Assembly (NCBI GenBank): GCA_029932015.1
Contig: JAOZQW010000001.1
Coordinates: 1 to 39,201 of the forward strand
Direction of reading: 5' to 3'
DNA: 39,201 nt
From: Candidatus Fermentibacteraceae bacterium
GTDB lineage: Bacteria; Fermentibacterota; Fermentibacteria; Fermentibacterales; JCC-6
A program made the position numbers and the translations under genes. Below are positions 1-7,639 of this stretch, in pieces. The notes under the pieces are model-generated. The model worked only from the letters and a program-made list of their open reading frames with translations. It ran no database searches and was not told the origin of the DNA. Within the stretch, counting starts at the first letter, position 1. Each line of letters starts with the position of its first letter.

Positions 1-373
1 CTGGGTTTCTGAGGATGTATCTTACGGCCGCATATGTGTGCGCTTCATCCATGGCAGCGGAATAGTAGCGACCCTGGACCATTCTACCTTTTATATTATG
101 AATACTATTATAGCTACTTGTGTACCCCCAGAATGCCCTTCCCATCGCCTGAGATAGGCCATTCTCATCTGCAGGGACGGCAACCAGATGTACATGGTTC
201 GGCATAAGGCACCAGGCCTGTATTCTGATATTGAACTGTTGCATCCTTGCCGCAAGCATGCGGAGAAAGCGTATATGGTCATCTATACCTTCAAACAGAC
301 GTATCCCTCTCACGCCTCTCTGTGTGACGTGATGCGGGATGCCTGGAACAACGATCCTTATTCTTCTTGCCAT
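1..373 (-). CDS. REP-associated tyrosine transposase (IS200-like, Y1_Tnp), 3' end beyond window
   Basis: Translating the minus strand from an ATG at 373 gives an open frame of 124 codons that leaves the window without a stop. It starts MARRIRIVVPGIPHHVTQRG, the usual N-terminus of RAYT/IS200-like transposases. Residues around 60-66 read LMPNHVHL, the HUH metal-binding motif. Further on come a GRYYS segment, MDEAHTY and RYILRNP; the catalytic tyrosine of this family lies in that C-terminal helix. Family members are single-domain HUH endonucleases that nick single-stranded DNA and are associated with REP palindromes. A REP-like palindrome lies about 65 bp upstream of the start (439-455). The frame seems intact as far as visible; completeness cannot be judged. 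The Shine-Dalgarno is weak. Confidence 0.9.
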   Translation of the reverse strand, partial: MARRIRIVVPGIPHHVTQRGVRGIRLFEGIDDHIRFLRMLAARMQQFNIRIQAWCLMPNHVHLVAVPADENGLSQAMGRAFWGYTSSYNSIHNIKGRMVQGRYYSAAMDEAHTYAAVRYILRNP

Positions 374-436
374 TTCATTATCAGCTTACTCCCACTAGAG
401 GAAGTATTCAAGGGGCATGGTTCTCCGGTTGAATAA

Positions 437-455
437 ATTGGTGGGTGGCACCATT
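437..455 (+). repeat. REP-like palindrome, copy 1
   Basis: TGGTGGGTGGCACCATT at 439-455 forms a TGGTG/CACCA stem around a GGTGG loop. The same 17 bases recur exactly at 19104-19120. It sits just 5' of a RAYT-type transposase gene, the expected partner of REP sequences. Whether it is a substrate of that enzyme is inference. Confidence 0.6.
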
Positions 456-467
456 AAATAAGGAGGA

Positions 468-492
468 AGCCCCCCGGCAGGGCCGGGGGGCT
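468..492 (-). terminator. Strong hairpin, terminator of the large envelope operon
   Basis: An 11-bp perfect stem (468-478 with 482-492) closes a 3-nt loop. It is almost pure G/C and contains runs of six C and six G. On the minus strand it lies about 40 bp after the stop of the TPR lipoprotein gene and is followed by TTCCTCCTTATTT, a T-rich tail. This fits an intrinsic terminator for the minus-strand unit. Confidence 0.75.
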
Positions 493-530
493 GCTTATCT
501 CGGGGCTCAGCTCACAGGACCAGGTTGGTC

Positions 531-1568
531 CTAGCTGTTCAGCATGTTCTCGATGACGACCATGAGGTCGGTCACGAAAGTTGCATCTTCTGGATCAAGA
601 GATCCACCATAGCCCAGGCTTGTGCAAAGTGACCATGCGAACCTGAAGGCCTGATCGGAGAATCCGATGGCCGCAGCTGTTCCCATGATCTGCACATTGT
701 CGATAGACTCCAGACCTGCGTATCTCTTGCCAAGACCGAACTGGTAGTTCGTGTTCAAGGATTCGAGACCACGGGCTGCAGCGGTGCCAAGAAGCCTGTC
801 ACCGTTGTCCCCGCGGATGTCCTGGAGCATGACGATACCCACGAGGGCATCGTAAGTGAACTGTGTTTCGCTACCTGATGCAGCGAACGTCCGATAAGCG
901 TAGCTTATCTGGTTGTCCACGTTAATCCAGGTGTCATAGAACTCACCCTGGACCTCAATGTTTGACCTTGGCACTGTCAGGTAGACCCAGTCACCAACGA
1001 TGCTGTCTACATCGATAGAGGCTACGGAGAACCCGTTCGCGACATCGAACATCGAAATGGCATCAGTCCTCGAGAAGCGATAAGGGATTGGAGTCGAGCC
1101 TACGATCGCGTAGATCTCGTCACCAACCCACTGGGCTCCCGAGTCTGCCGTCATCGCCAGGATAGGATCCAGTACCGCCGGTGGAAGATCGGTGTGGAGG
1201 CACTGGAAGACTGTCCACATGGTATCCTGCGTCAGAGTCTCCGATACTTCGAGCATCGGGAAGGTGCCAGCGTCATGCTGGATGGCCATGTAGAAGTAGT
1301 TGTCGGCTATACGCCAGTAATCCTCTCTGAAGAGGGCTGACCAGCCTGCACCCACATAGGCTTCTATTCCGCTCACATCGAGGTCGATGGCGTCCTTGAA
1401 GTACTCGAGCGCCTGCTCGTAATCTGCAGCTGCATATGCATCCCATCCCAGCTGAAGAAATCCGTTGACGCCATACGGGTCAGGGATGTCAGTGGGATCG
1501 TTTGCGCATCCGCTGAGGAGTACAAGGGAGCCAAGAATCGCGACGATTGCTGCGCTGATTAGTTTCAT
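531..1568 (-). CDS. TPR-containing lipoprotein
   Basis: A 345-residue protein with a lipoprotein signal peptide: a hydrophobic stretch at about 5-18 ends in LSGC, so lipidation is expected on Cys21. Residues about 38-100 hold two tetratricopeptide-like helical pairs (AADYEQALEYFKDAIDL and a following FREDYWRIADNYFYMAI unit). The rest, roughly residues 110-345, matches nothing I recognise. The start ATG follows a strong GGGAGGAGGGAG ribosome site. It is the last gene of the envelope unit, 13 bp after the preceding gene, with the terminator hairpin about 40 bp beyond. TPR lipoproteins often scaffold envelope complexes; the partner here is unknown, and a role with the neighbouring secreted proteins is inferred from position only. 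Confidence 0.8.
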   Translation of the reverse strand: MKLISAAIVAILGSLVLLSGCANDPTDIPDPYGVNGFLQLGWDAYAAADYEQALEYFKDAIDLDVSGIEAYVGAGWSALFREDYWRIADNYFYMAIQHDAGTFPMLEVSETLTQDTMWTVFQCLHTDLPPAVLDPILAMTADSGAQWVGDEIYAIVGSTPIPYRFSRTDAISMFDVANGFSVASIDVDSIVGDWVYLTVPRSNIEVQGEFYDTWINVDNQISYAYRTFAASGSETQFTYDALVGIVMLQDIRGDNGDRLLGTAAARGLESLNTNYQFGLGKRYAGLESIDNVQIMGTAAAIGFSDQAFRFAWSLCTSLGYGGSLDPEDATFVTDLMVVIENMLNS

Positions 1569-1581
1569 TTCTCCCTCCTCC

Positions 1582-4017
1582 CTACTCTACTCGGAGCATC
1601 TTCTGAGTGACGGTCTGTCCTGCGGCCTGCAGCCTGCAGAAGTAGACGCCGGCTCCAACGGGATGTCCCGTGGAATCCATGCCGTCCCAGACCAGTGTGT
1701 GCTCTGCCGCCTGCATTTCAGTGTCGGAGAGCACTCTGACTATTCTTCCGCTCATATCGAAGACGGTTACGCTGACCCTGCCACTCACTGGCAGTGCGAA
1801 GCTAATAGCCGCCGAAGCACTGAACGGATTGGGATAGGTTCCGCTGAAACGGAAGTTCGCAGGTATCTCAGGGGAGGCAATGCCGGGGCCATCACCATAA
1901 ACGTAGATTCCTCCGTCATTGACGGATGCGAACATCCTGCTTCCCTGGAACCAGCTGTCCTGTCTGTCCCAGCCGTCAGAAGTGTAGCGGTAAACCGCGC
2001 CCTCAGAGGTAGCTGCAGGGAAGGAGAGCGTACCCGTTACATCCGGCATCGATATCGGGCCGGCGACAACACCGGTCATCTGACCCTCTACCGTCTCGAG
2101 GGATGCTGATGTCTCAATGGCGAGTCCGAGCATATCGACCTCGCACATGCTAACCATCGCACCCGGGGCAAGAGACCCACCGGGAATATCCAGCTGGATC
2201 TCATTGATCTCGAGTTCCGCACCATTGGCGGATGCCCAGGCTACGGAAGCTGAGATGCTGTTGCTGGCCGAGAGGCCTGTGCTGTCGTATCCAGCAACGG
2301 AAAGGGTATAGGCGCCATCATCCCAGGCACTGAACCTTGTGCTCCAGAGGGTTCCGTAGAATGAGGACATGTCGAAGGTGCCTGTGCTGTCCTCGTGAGC
2401 AGCGGTGAAGATTGGACCGTACCAGTCAAATCCCTCAGGGACGGCTTCGTAGAGCGTCGTGTAGAGAGTTATGTACTGGTCATTGATGTTGTTCTGGTGT
2501 GCACTGAGGAGTACATCCGGCACGTTGGTGTCCTGAGACAGAACATACCTTGCATCAGAAATGCCGCCCTCAATGTTGTTGGTTACCACCAGGTAGGCTT
2601 CATCAGCCTGGAGCTCAAAGGAGCCGTTATAGACATCGTTCAGCTCTACAGATTCGATCGAGTGGATCTCCTCTGCAGTAGTGTCTATTGAAACAACCCA
2701 GGCATCCCAGGCGGAGTTGATGATCGAACCTGATCCACCGCCATCGGAGAACATACCATTGAAGTACATGGTGGGAGTGGCGGAGTAGCCACTATTGAAG
2801 GCGCAGTACTGTATAGCCCAGATCGGAGCTTCCAGACCGGAACCCTCGGGGGCTATCCATATTTCATCAAGCGGGTAGCTGGCGAACGTGTGAGCGAACG
2901 CAGCTCCTGCACCGATGTGTCCGAACTGGTAATCACTGCCTGCAAGGAACTCGTATGTGTACTTGCCACCTTCCATACCATCGCGGAAGGCGCTTACGAG
3001 GTTGCAGATGATCCAGTCATTGTAGATAGGAACAACGTTTGTTTCTATCGCAAGACTATCGGCTACTGATGGATCAATCGCATGTGCGATGTTCAGCATG
3101 CCGGTAGTATCGGAGAGAGCGATATCACCGATGATGTCTTCGCCCTCACGCTGCATGAGGTACATGAACCACAGGAACTGCTGCCCCCTCGAACCGGCCC
3201 AGTTGCCCTTCGCGGGACTTGCGAGGGCAGTTGTCAGATCGATGTAGGGTGAGAGCCGGAACTGGCCCAGTATATAGTAGTGACCCATGTTGCCCGGGTC
3301 GGTCTGAGTGAAACCATAACTGAGGTACTGAGCAATGGCTCCAAGACCTCTGACGATCCACTCTTCCTCTGTTTGCATGCGGCTGAGTCGTGAAAGGATC
3401 GCAAGTCCATTGGGGACGTAGATCCTTCTCATCGCCTTGGCCTTACTCAGCGTAGAACCTACAGTAGCATACGTATGCAGGTTCACATAGAAGATGTCGT
3501 GACCATTGAACTCACCGTTCAGGTCCTGAGGGTCGACATAAACCATGTTGTTTCTCGGTCCCTGCGAAGATGGACCAGAGTTGTACTTGGTAGGGATGGT
3601 CGCAAGGACGACCCATATCTTCGGATCGCCATCGGTGTCCACGGGAGTACCCATGGTTCCGGTGACCGTCCCCCAGACATCGACGCCTCCACCCTCAAAT
3701 TCAGAGGTTAGAGTGTCGAGCTCGCCCTGTGTGAAGGTAACCCCCCAGCAGAGCGAATCGGTGAAAACCGTTCCTCCCTTTTTATCGCACGATACAGTGT
3801 CCTGTACAAGCCAGTAAGCATGCTCGGTCACAGCGCGGCAGGTGAACTGATGTGTCGCAGGCTCTTTCGGGAACTCCTCCAGGTTAGGAACCAGCAGGTT
3901 GATCGTATCCCCGACGTTCATGTCTGCACTTGCTATGCCGACTCCGAGAACTGGCAACAGGAGCGCTGTCAGGATGGTCAAGAGACCAGCCTTATGCGAT
4001 CCCGCGAAGAATACCAT
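1582..4017 (-). CDS. Secreted protein, degenerate M30-like metallopeptidase fold with C-terminal sorting module
   Basis: About 811 residues from the ATG at 4017, chosen because GGAGG stands 6 nt before it and a clear signal peptide follows (hydrophobic 11-31). A longer frame reaches 4128 but its extra residues look non-coding. Residues 60-235 resemble extracellular zinc peptidases of the hyicolysin (M30) type: a VDTDGDPKIWVVL stretch near 126-138, an IFYVNL stretch, then EEEWIVRGLGAIAQYL at 217-232, the usual partner helix. The expected HExxH is not there; the equivalent position reads LAILSRLSRM. The C-terminus (about 735-811) is a FlgD/type IX-like module with YPNPF, a WDG turn and GAGVYFCRL. 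I infer a cell-surface or secreted pseudo-protease; family assignment is by eye. Confidence 0.75.
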   Translation of the reverse strand: MVFFAGSHKAGLLTILTALLLPVLGVGIASADMNVGDTINLLVPNLEEFPKEPATHQFTCRAVTEHAYWLVQDTVSCDKKGGTVFTDSLCWGVTFTQGELDTLTSEFEGGGVDVWGTVTGTMGTPVDTDGDPKIWVVLATIPTKYNSGPSSQGPRNNMVYVDPQDLNGEFNGHDIFYVNLHTYATVGSTLSKAKAMRRIYVPNGLAILSRLSRMQTEEEWIVRGLGAIAQYLSYGFTQTDPGNMGHYYILGQFRLSPYIDLTTALASPAKGNWAGSRGQQFLWFMYLMQREGEDIIGDIALSDTTGMLNIAHAIDPSVADSLAIETNVVPIYNDWIICNLVSAFRDGMEGGKYTYEFLAGSDYQFGHIGAGAAFAHTFASYPLDEIWIAPEGSGLEAPIWAIQYCAFNSGYSATPTMYFNGMFSDGGGSGSIINSAWDAWVVSIDTTAEEIHSIESVELNDVYNGSFELQADEAYLVVTNNIEGGISDARYVLSQDTNVPDVLLSAHQNNINDQYITLYTTLYEAVPEGFDWYGPIFTAAHEDSTGTFDMSSFYGTLWSTRFSAWDDGAYTLSVAGYDSTGLSASNSISASVAWASANGAELEINEIQLDIPGGSLAPGAMVSMCEVDMLGLAIETSASLETVEGQMTGVVAGPISMPDVTGTLSFPAATSEGAVYRYTSDGWDRQDSWFQGSRMFASVNDGGIYVYGDGPGIASPEIPANFRFSGTYPNPFSASAAISFALPVSGRVSVTVFDMSGRIVRVLSDTEMQAAEHTLVWDGMDSTGHPVGAGVYFCRLQAAGQTVTQKMLRVE

Positions 4018-4124
4018 ATTTAACCTCCAATTTTGCAGCGGCTCTGTAACCGCATCAACGAAAACTTCAGCCTGCTTTGAAGTTGCTCTCTGACTGTTTG
4101 CAGGCATGTTAACCCTTTCGCCTC

Positions 4125-5468
4125 TCATTCCTGAAAGGAGTCAACCCCTCCGTAACCGGATGCACCGGTTACCGGAGCAAGCATGTCCTCCCAATTGGAA
4201 TAGCTGCTCTCCCCCTCTACGGTGGAGAATATCTGCTCATAAGAACCCGTTCCCGTTCTGTCGGCGAACACGAATCTATCGTTTCCGCTCTCATAGTAGG
4301 ACCAGATCTCATAAGGTATCTGGTCGATGGTGAACGGGACCGCTTCGATGTCATCAGGAGCGCCGTATATCACGTACACCCGTCCCCGATCGGTTTCCCA
4401 GCCCTCTTTAAAGGAACCGGAATATCTTGCGCTCTCCATACATCGCTGCTCGAAGGCCTGTCTGTCAGCGGTTCTGTCCTGCCAGTAGGCTGTGTAGAAC
4501 CGGACCTTCGCGGCATCGTCGAGATCCTCGTACAGGTCCATCTCGGCATCGGAAAGGATGAGCGTGAAGTGCTCTGGATAAGCGATCATCGAAACCTCAC
4601 CAGCGTAGAGTGAATCCCCTTGACTGGCTACAGTCTCGATGGCCCTTCCGACCATAAGCAGCTTGTCGACCTCAAGAGTATCATCCTGAATGACCATTCC
4701 CAGTACCATTCTATGCAGCCCTGAACCACGGACAACCTGAAGGTCCAGGCTGTCGATCAAAGCTATGACATCAGCCCCTTCCGGGACATCAACTGTCTTC
4801 CATGGTCTTGCGAAAATGGTCTCTCCGGACGAATTCTCAAGTCGACTCCGCAGCTTAACTGTCTGTCCTCCGACATCATAGACTTCCGCATAATAGTAGA
4901 GTGTGTGTTCTGCGGGAAGCATGTAACCCCCGTTTGCTGCCGGGTAGACCAGAAGCCCACCCTTCAGCAGGGGATTCGCTGAACTCTCAGGGGCCGGGAC
5001 AAGAGCCCTGGCCAGTTCGAGTTCACTGAGATGTCCGATTGCTGTTACCGAAAGAGGTCTGGAAACAGTTCCCTGTCGTCCGTTACCTCCATCGGTGACA
5101 ACGACATCGAGAATATACTCGCCAGACACTACCGGGATGGCAGTGCTGTTAACAACAGACCTTTCTTCCATCCATTCGACTTCTGAGAACCACTGGCTGA
5201 CGGCGACTGTATCGCCTGTCTCGGTTCTAAGTACAACCAGTGTTTCGAATCCGGCAATGGAGTCAGAATCCATCGAGAACTGGTCCACCAGCATCTGCTC
5301 GTAGACCTCTATGACGAGTGTATCGCTGTGATAGTAGTCGAAAAGCGCAGTATCGATTCCGAAATGAATTTCACCCTGGCTCATCGAGGCAAGGGAACCC
5401 GCTCCCACTACGGAGACAAGCATCAGAGAGACCAGGAAGAACATTGCTCTAGAGCTTCTCCCAGTCAC
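4125..5468 (-). CDS. GWxTD domain-containing secreted protein
   Basis: A 447-residue protein with an N-terminal signal peptide (hydrophobic residues about 9-27). The signature lies near residues 370-390: GWETDRGRVYVIYGAPD, a clear match to the GWxTD domain, followed by the usual IWSYY and RFVFAD segments. Upstream is a Glu/Arg-rich segment (AYWQDRTADRQAFEQR) that normally precedes this domain. The family has no established molecular function and is widespread in FCB-type bacteria. The start is GTG, supported by GGAGGAGG about 6 nt upstream. It overlaps the end of the preceding gene by 20 nt, and that gene is a divergent relative, so the pair is probably an old duplication translated together. 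Confidence 0.88.
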   Translation of the reverse strand: MTGRSSRAMFFLVSLMLVSVVGAGSLASMSQGEIHFGIDTALFDYYHSDTLVIEVYEQMLVDQFSMDSDSIAGFETLVVLRTETGDTVAVSQWFSEVEWMEERSVVNSTAIPVVSGEYILDVVVTDGGNGRQGTVSRPLSVTAIGHLSELELARALVPAPESSANPLLKGGLLVYPAANGGYMLPAEHTLYYYAEVYDVGGQTVKLRSRLENSSGETIFARPWKTVDVPEGADVIALIDSLDLQVVRGSGLHRMVLGMVIQDDTLEVDKLLMVGRAIETVASQGDSLYAGEVSMIAYPEHFTLILSDAEMDLYEDLDDAAKVRFYTAYWQDRTADRQAFEQRCMESARYSGSFKEGWETDRGRVYVIYGAPDDIEAVPFTIDQIPYEIWSYYESGNDRFVFADRTGTGSYEQIFSTVEGESSYSNWEDMLAPVTGASGYGGVDSFQE

Positions 5469-6591
5469 TTCGCACCTCCTCCCAGTCGGTCACGAGATCG
5501 AAAGCCCCAACTGCATAGTGATCGATAAAGACCACTTCGAGCGGAGGAGAGAAGTAGATCCATGTGATCGAGGGCAGCGTGGAAAGCTCCAGAGGCATAT
5601 CCTCGATCATATCTGGGGGTCCGAGAAGAGCGTAGACTCTGCCCTGATCCGATATTATTCCAAGTGAAGAGTGAACCGAGAAATGCTCCTCGATGTAGTC
5701 CAGTCTCTCCAGATACTCCTCGAGGTACTCGTTCCTTACAGTCCCGGGAGTGGGATCCCTCTGTGCCCAGAATTCCGCCATGACAGCGACTCTGGATGAG
5801 GGACCTTCCGCGTCCTCAAGAGCAGATATCTCTGCTGAGGATGCAATGGGTCTGACCAGGCTCCTCGTGAGCTCCGGGTCATCACCCCATATGTCCCAGG
5901 CCTGCATGATTGCGAGTTCCTCCCTTGCGGCGGAGACTATCTCCTCACCCTTCAGAAGAACGGCAAGCAGATCGTACTCACCTCCATCGAGTCCGGTAAG
6001 GCCGACATCGGCCCGGCACCGGAACCTGCCCTGTGAAAACTCTATACCCATCCATCCTTCGCGCTGGATAACCCCTGCATGATCCCGAAGCATCCATGCG
6101 GCGCTTACGGTATCCTGCTGGAGTTCAGCTTCCGGCGGATAGACGCTCCAGAAGACCTCGGTGGAGCCGAGAGCCCTCTGATACGTCCCATCCGTGAGCT
6201 GCAGAGAGCCCGATGACCAACTGACGCTGTCAATGCGAGGAACACTGATGTCCTCCTCCCATGTGAACTGCCTGCGTGTCTCGAGATCCCCCGCCAGAAT
6301 GGTGAGGACATGCTCTCCAGGGGGAACTGATGAAATAGTGAAAGTCTCCACCAGAGGAAGATCGTCCCTCCCGACTGCTCCGCTGTTCCTTTCGGTCATC
6401 ATACCGTCTATCGTGGCTGCAACCTCCCATGAGGCGGTCTCCACCCCATCATCCCTGACGAAGACAAGATCATCCGAATCAAGGATAACGGTCAGGTTCA
6501 CCGAGCCGTGAGCCTGGCCTCTGGCCGGCTCAACTTCCCAGGTGACCTGGAATCCGGTAAGCACCGTGAGCAGCATTGCCAAGAGCGTCAT
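5449..6591 (-). CDS. GWxTD-like secreted protein with degenerate motif
   Basis: A 380-residue protein that begins with a short signal-like hydrophobic stretch (MTLLAMLLTVLTG). The region near residues 315-365 has the layout of a GWxTD domain: an EFWAQRDPTP segment, then GIISDQGRVYALLGPPD, then TWIYFSPPLEVVFID. The Gly-Trp-x-Thr-Asp core is replaced by GIISD, while the following GRVY and GPPD are kept. Residues 30-250 look like beta-sandwich domains. It sits between the PorV-like barrel and the canonical GWxTD gene and overlaps the latter by 20 nt, which suggests translational coupling. Function unknown; assignment rests on the motif pattern and the paralogous neighbour. Confidence 0.78.
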   Translation of the reverse strand: MTLLAMLLTVLTGFQVTWEVEPARGQAHGSVNLTVILDSDDLVFVRDDGVETASWEVAATIDGMMTERNSGAVGRDDLPLVETFTISSVPPGEHVLTILAGDLETRRQFTWEEDISVPRIDSVSWSSGSLQLTDGTYQRALGSTEVFWSVYPPEAELQQDTVSAAWMLRDHAGVIQREGWMGIEFSQGRFRCRADVGLTGLDGGEYDLLAVLLKGEEIVSAAREELAIMQAWDIWGDDPELTRSLVRPIASSAEISALEDAEGPSSRVAVMAEFWAQRDPTPGTVRNEYLEEYLERLDYIEEHFSVHSSLGIISDQGRVYALLGPPDMIEDMPLELSTLPSITWIYFSPPLEVVFIDHYAVGAFDLVTDWEEVRSDWEKL

Positions 6592-6606
6592 TCATTCCTT
6601 CCGACC

Positions 6607-6627
6607 GGGGCGGGTACAACCCGCCCC
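6607..6627 (-). other. Intercistronic hairpin
   Basis: A perfect 9-bp GC-rich stem (6607-6615 with 6619-6627) with loop ACA stands between the PorV-like gene and the first GWxTD gene. No T-run follows on the minus strand, so it is more likely an mRNA-stability or attenuation element than a full terminator. Confidence 0.5.
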
Positions 6628-6642
6628 TTCAGTAAGACTCAG

Positions 6643-7626
6643 CTAAAACGCAAACCCCAGGCTGGCTCTGTGAACCATGTCCAGCCTGCTCCAGTCCGCA
6701 TAGGCGTAGTCAAGGGTCAGCGTCTTACCGCCGATCGGGATACGGAATCCCGCTCCTGCGGTCAGACCCTCTTCGTCTGTGTTGATTCTGTAGCCGCCGC
6801 GAAGGGCGAACATGTTGTTGTACCAGTATTCTGTGCCGATGCCGAGCTGCTCGACGTTGTCACTAGGATGAATACCATCGACCTCTACTGTAAGGAAGTG
6901 AGGTCCCCTGTTGATAACATCCATAGCCATGCCGAGCTTGAAGGTCATAGGCATAGAGTACGACTCGTAGGCCATCAGCGAGTCCTGCCCGCTGTTGTAA
7001 GTGGTGAACTCACCATCGGGGGTGAGCTCGCCGCCGAAGTGCTGGATGGCCATGCCGATGCGCAGGGTTTTGAAGCCGGTATCGTAGAGAGTACCCATGT
7101 CAACGGCTATCCCGCCGGCGGAGACATCGTCCCACTGCTCTCTGACGTACTTGATCGTCAGACCAGCGCTGAACCTGTCCGTTAGCATCCTGGAAAACGT
7201 AAGTCCTGCAACCATGTCGGTGCAGTTGAATGTTTCCCCGGTACCTTCGGGCTGCTCAACCGTGGTGACGTCCATATCCCCGGACTGGAGCATGGCAAAC
7301 GAAACTGCGAATGTTCCAATTCCCTGGAACTCGCTGCTCACGACCGCGCCCCCGTAGAGGACATCCGCAAACCACTGTGTCCCGGTGAACTGCACCTGGG
7401 TGCCGGGCACCCTTACGAGACACGCAGGATTCCAGAACACCGCGCTGGGATCATCAGCGGAGGCAACAAATGCGCCTCCCATAGCGATACCACGCGTGCC
7501 CAGTCCCAGTTTAAGGAACTGCGCTCCGGAGGTTCCGACCTTAGCAAAGGAACTAGCCTCGACTGTCGTCGGAAACAGCAGGAAGGCGGCGACCGCTGCG
7601 GTCAGGATTACACCTGTAAGCTTCAT
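6643..7626 (-). CDS. PorV/PorQ family outer-membrane beta-barrel protein
   Basis: About 327 residues from the ATG at 7626, chosen because GGGAGGAG lies 6 nt upstream; an in-frame extension to 7656 would overlap the preceding gene. A signal peptide (VILTAAVAAFLLFPTTVEAS) is followed by the family's N-terminal pattern: AQFLKLGLGTRGIAMGGAFV, then a DPSAVFWNPA segment. Alternating strands run to the C-terminal HRASLGFAF, an outer-membrane signal ending in Phe. In type IX secretion, PorV is the shuttle that takes cargo from the translocon to the attachment complex. Here it follows directly after a gene for a protein with a type IX-like C-terminus, which supports a transport role. The exact subfamily (PorV, PorQ or UPF0164) cannot be settled by eye. 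Confidence 0.87.
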   Translation of the reverse strand: MKLTGVILTAAVAAFLLFPTTVEASSFAKVGTSGAQFLKLGLGTRGIAMGGAFVASADDPSAVFWNPACLVRVPGTQVQFTGTQWFADVLYGGAVVSSEFQGIGTFAVSFAMLQSGDMDVTTVEQPEGTGETFNCTDMVAGLTFSRMLTDRFSAGLTIKYVREQWDDVSAGGIAVDMGTLYDTGFKTLRIGMAIQHFGGELTPDGEFTTYNSGQDSLMAYESYSMPMTFKLGMAMDVINRGPHFLTVEVDGIHPSDNVEQLGIGTEYWYNNMFALRGGYRINTDEEGLTAGAGFRIPIGGKTLTLDYAYADWSRLDMVHRASLGFAF

Positions 7627-7639
7627 GGTCACTCCTCCC

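Noticed and set aside
4018..4128. N-terminal extension of the pseudo-protease gene
   Set aside because: The signal peptide and strong GGAGG site place the start at 4017; the extension has no signal features.
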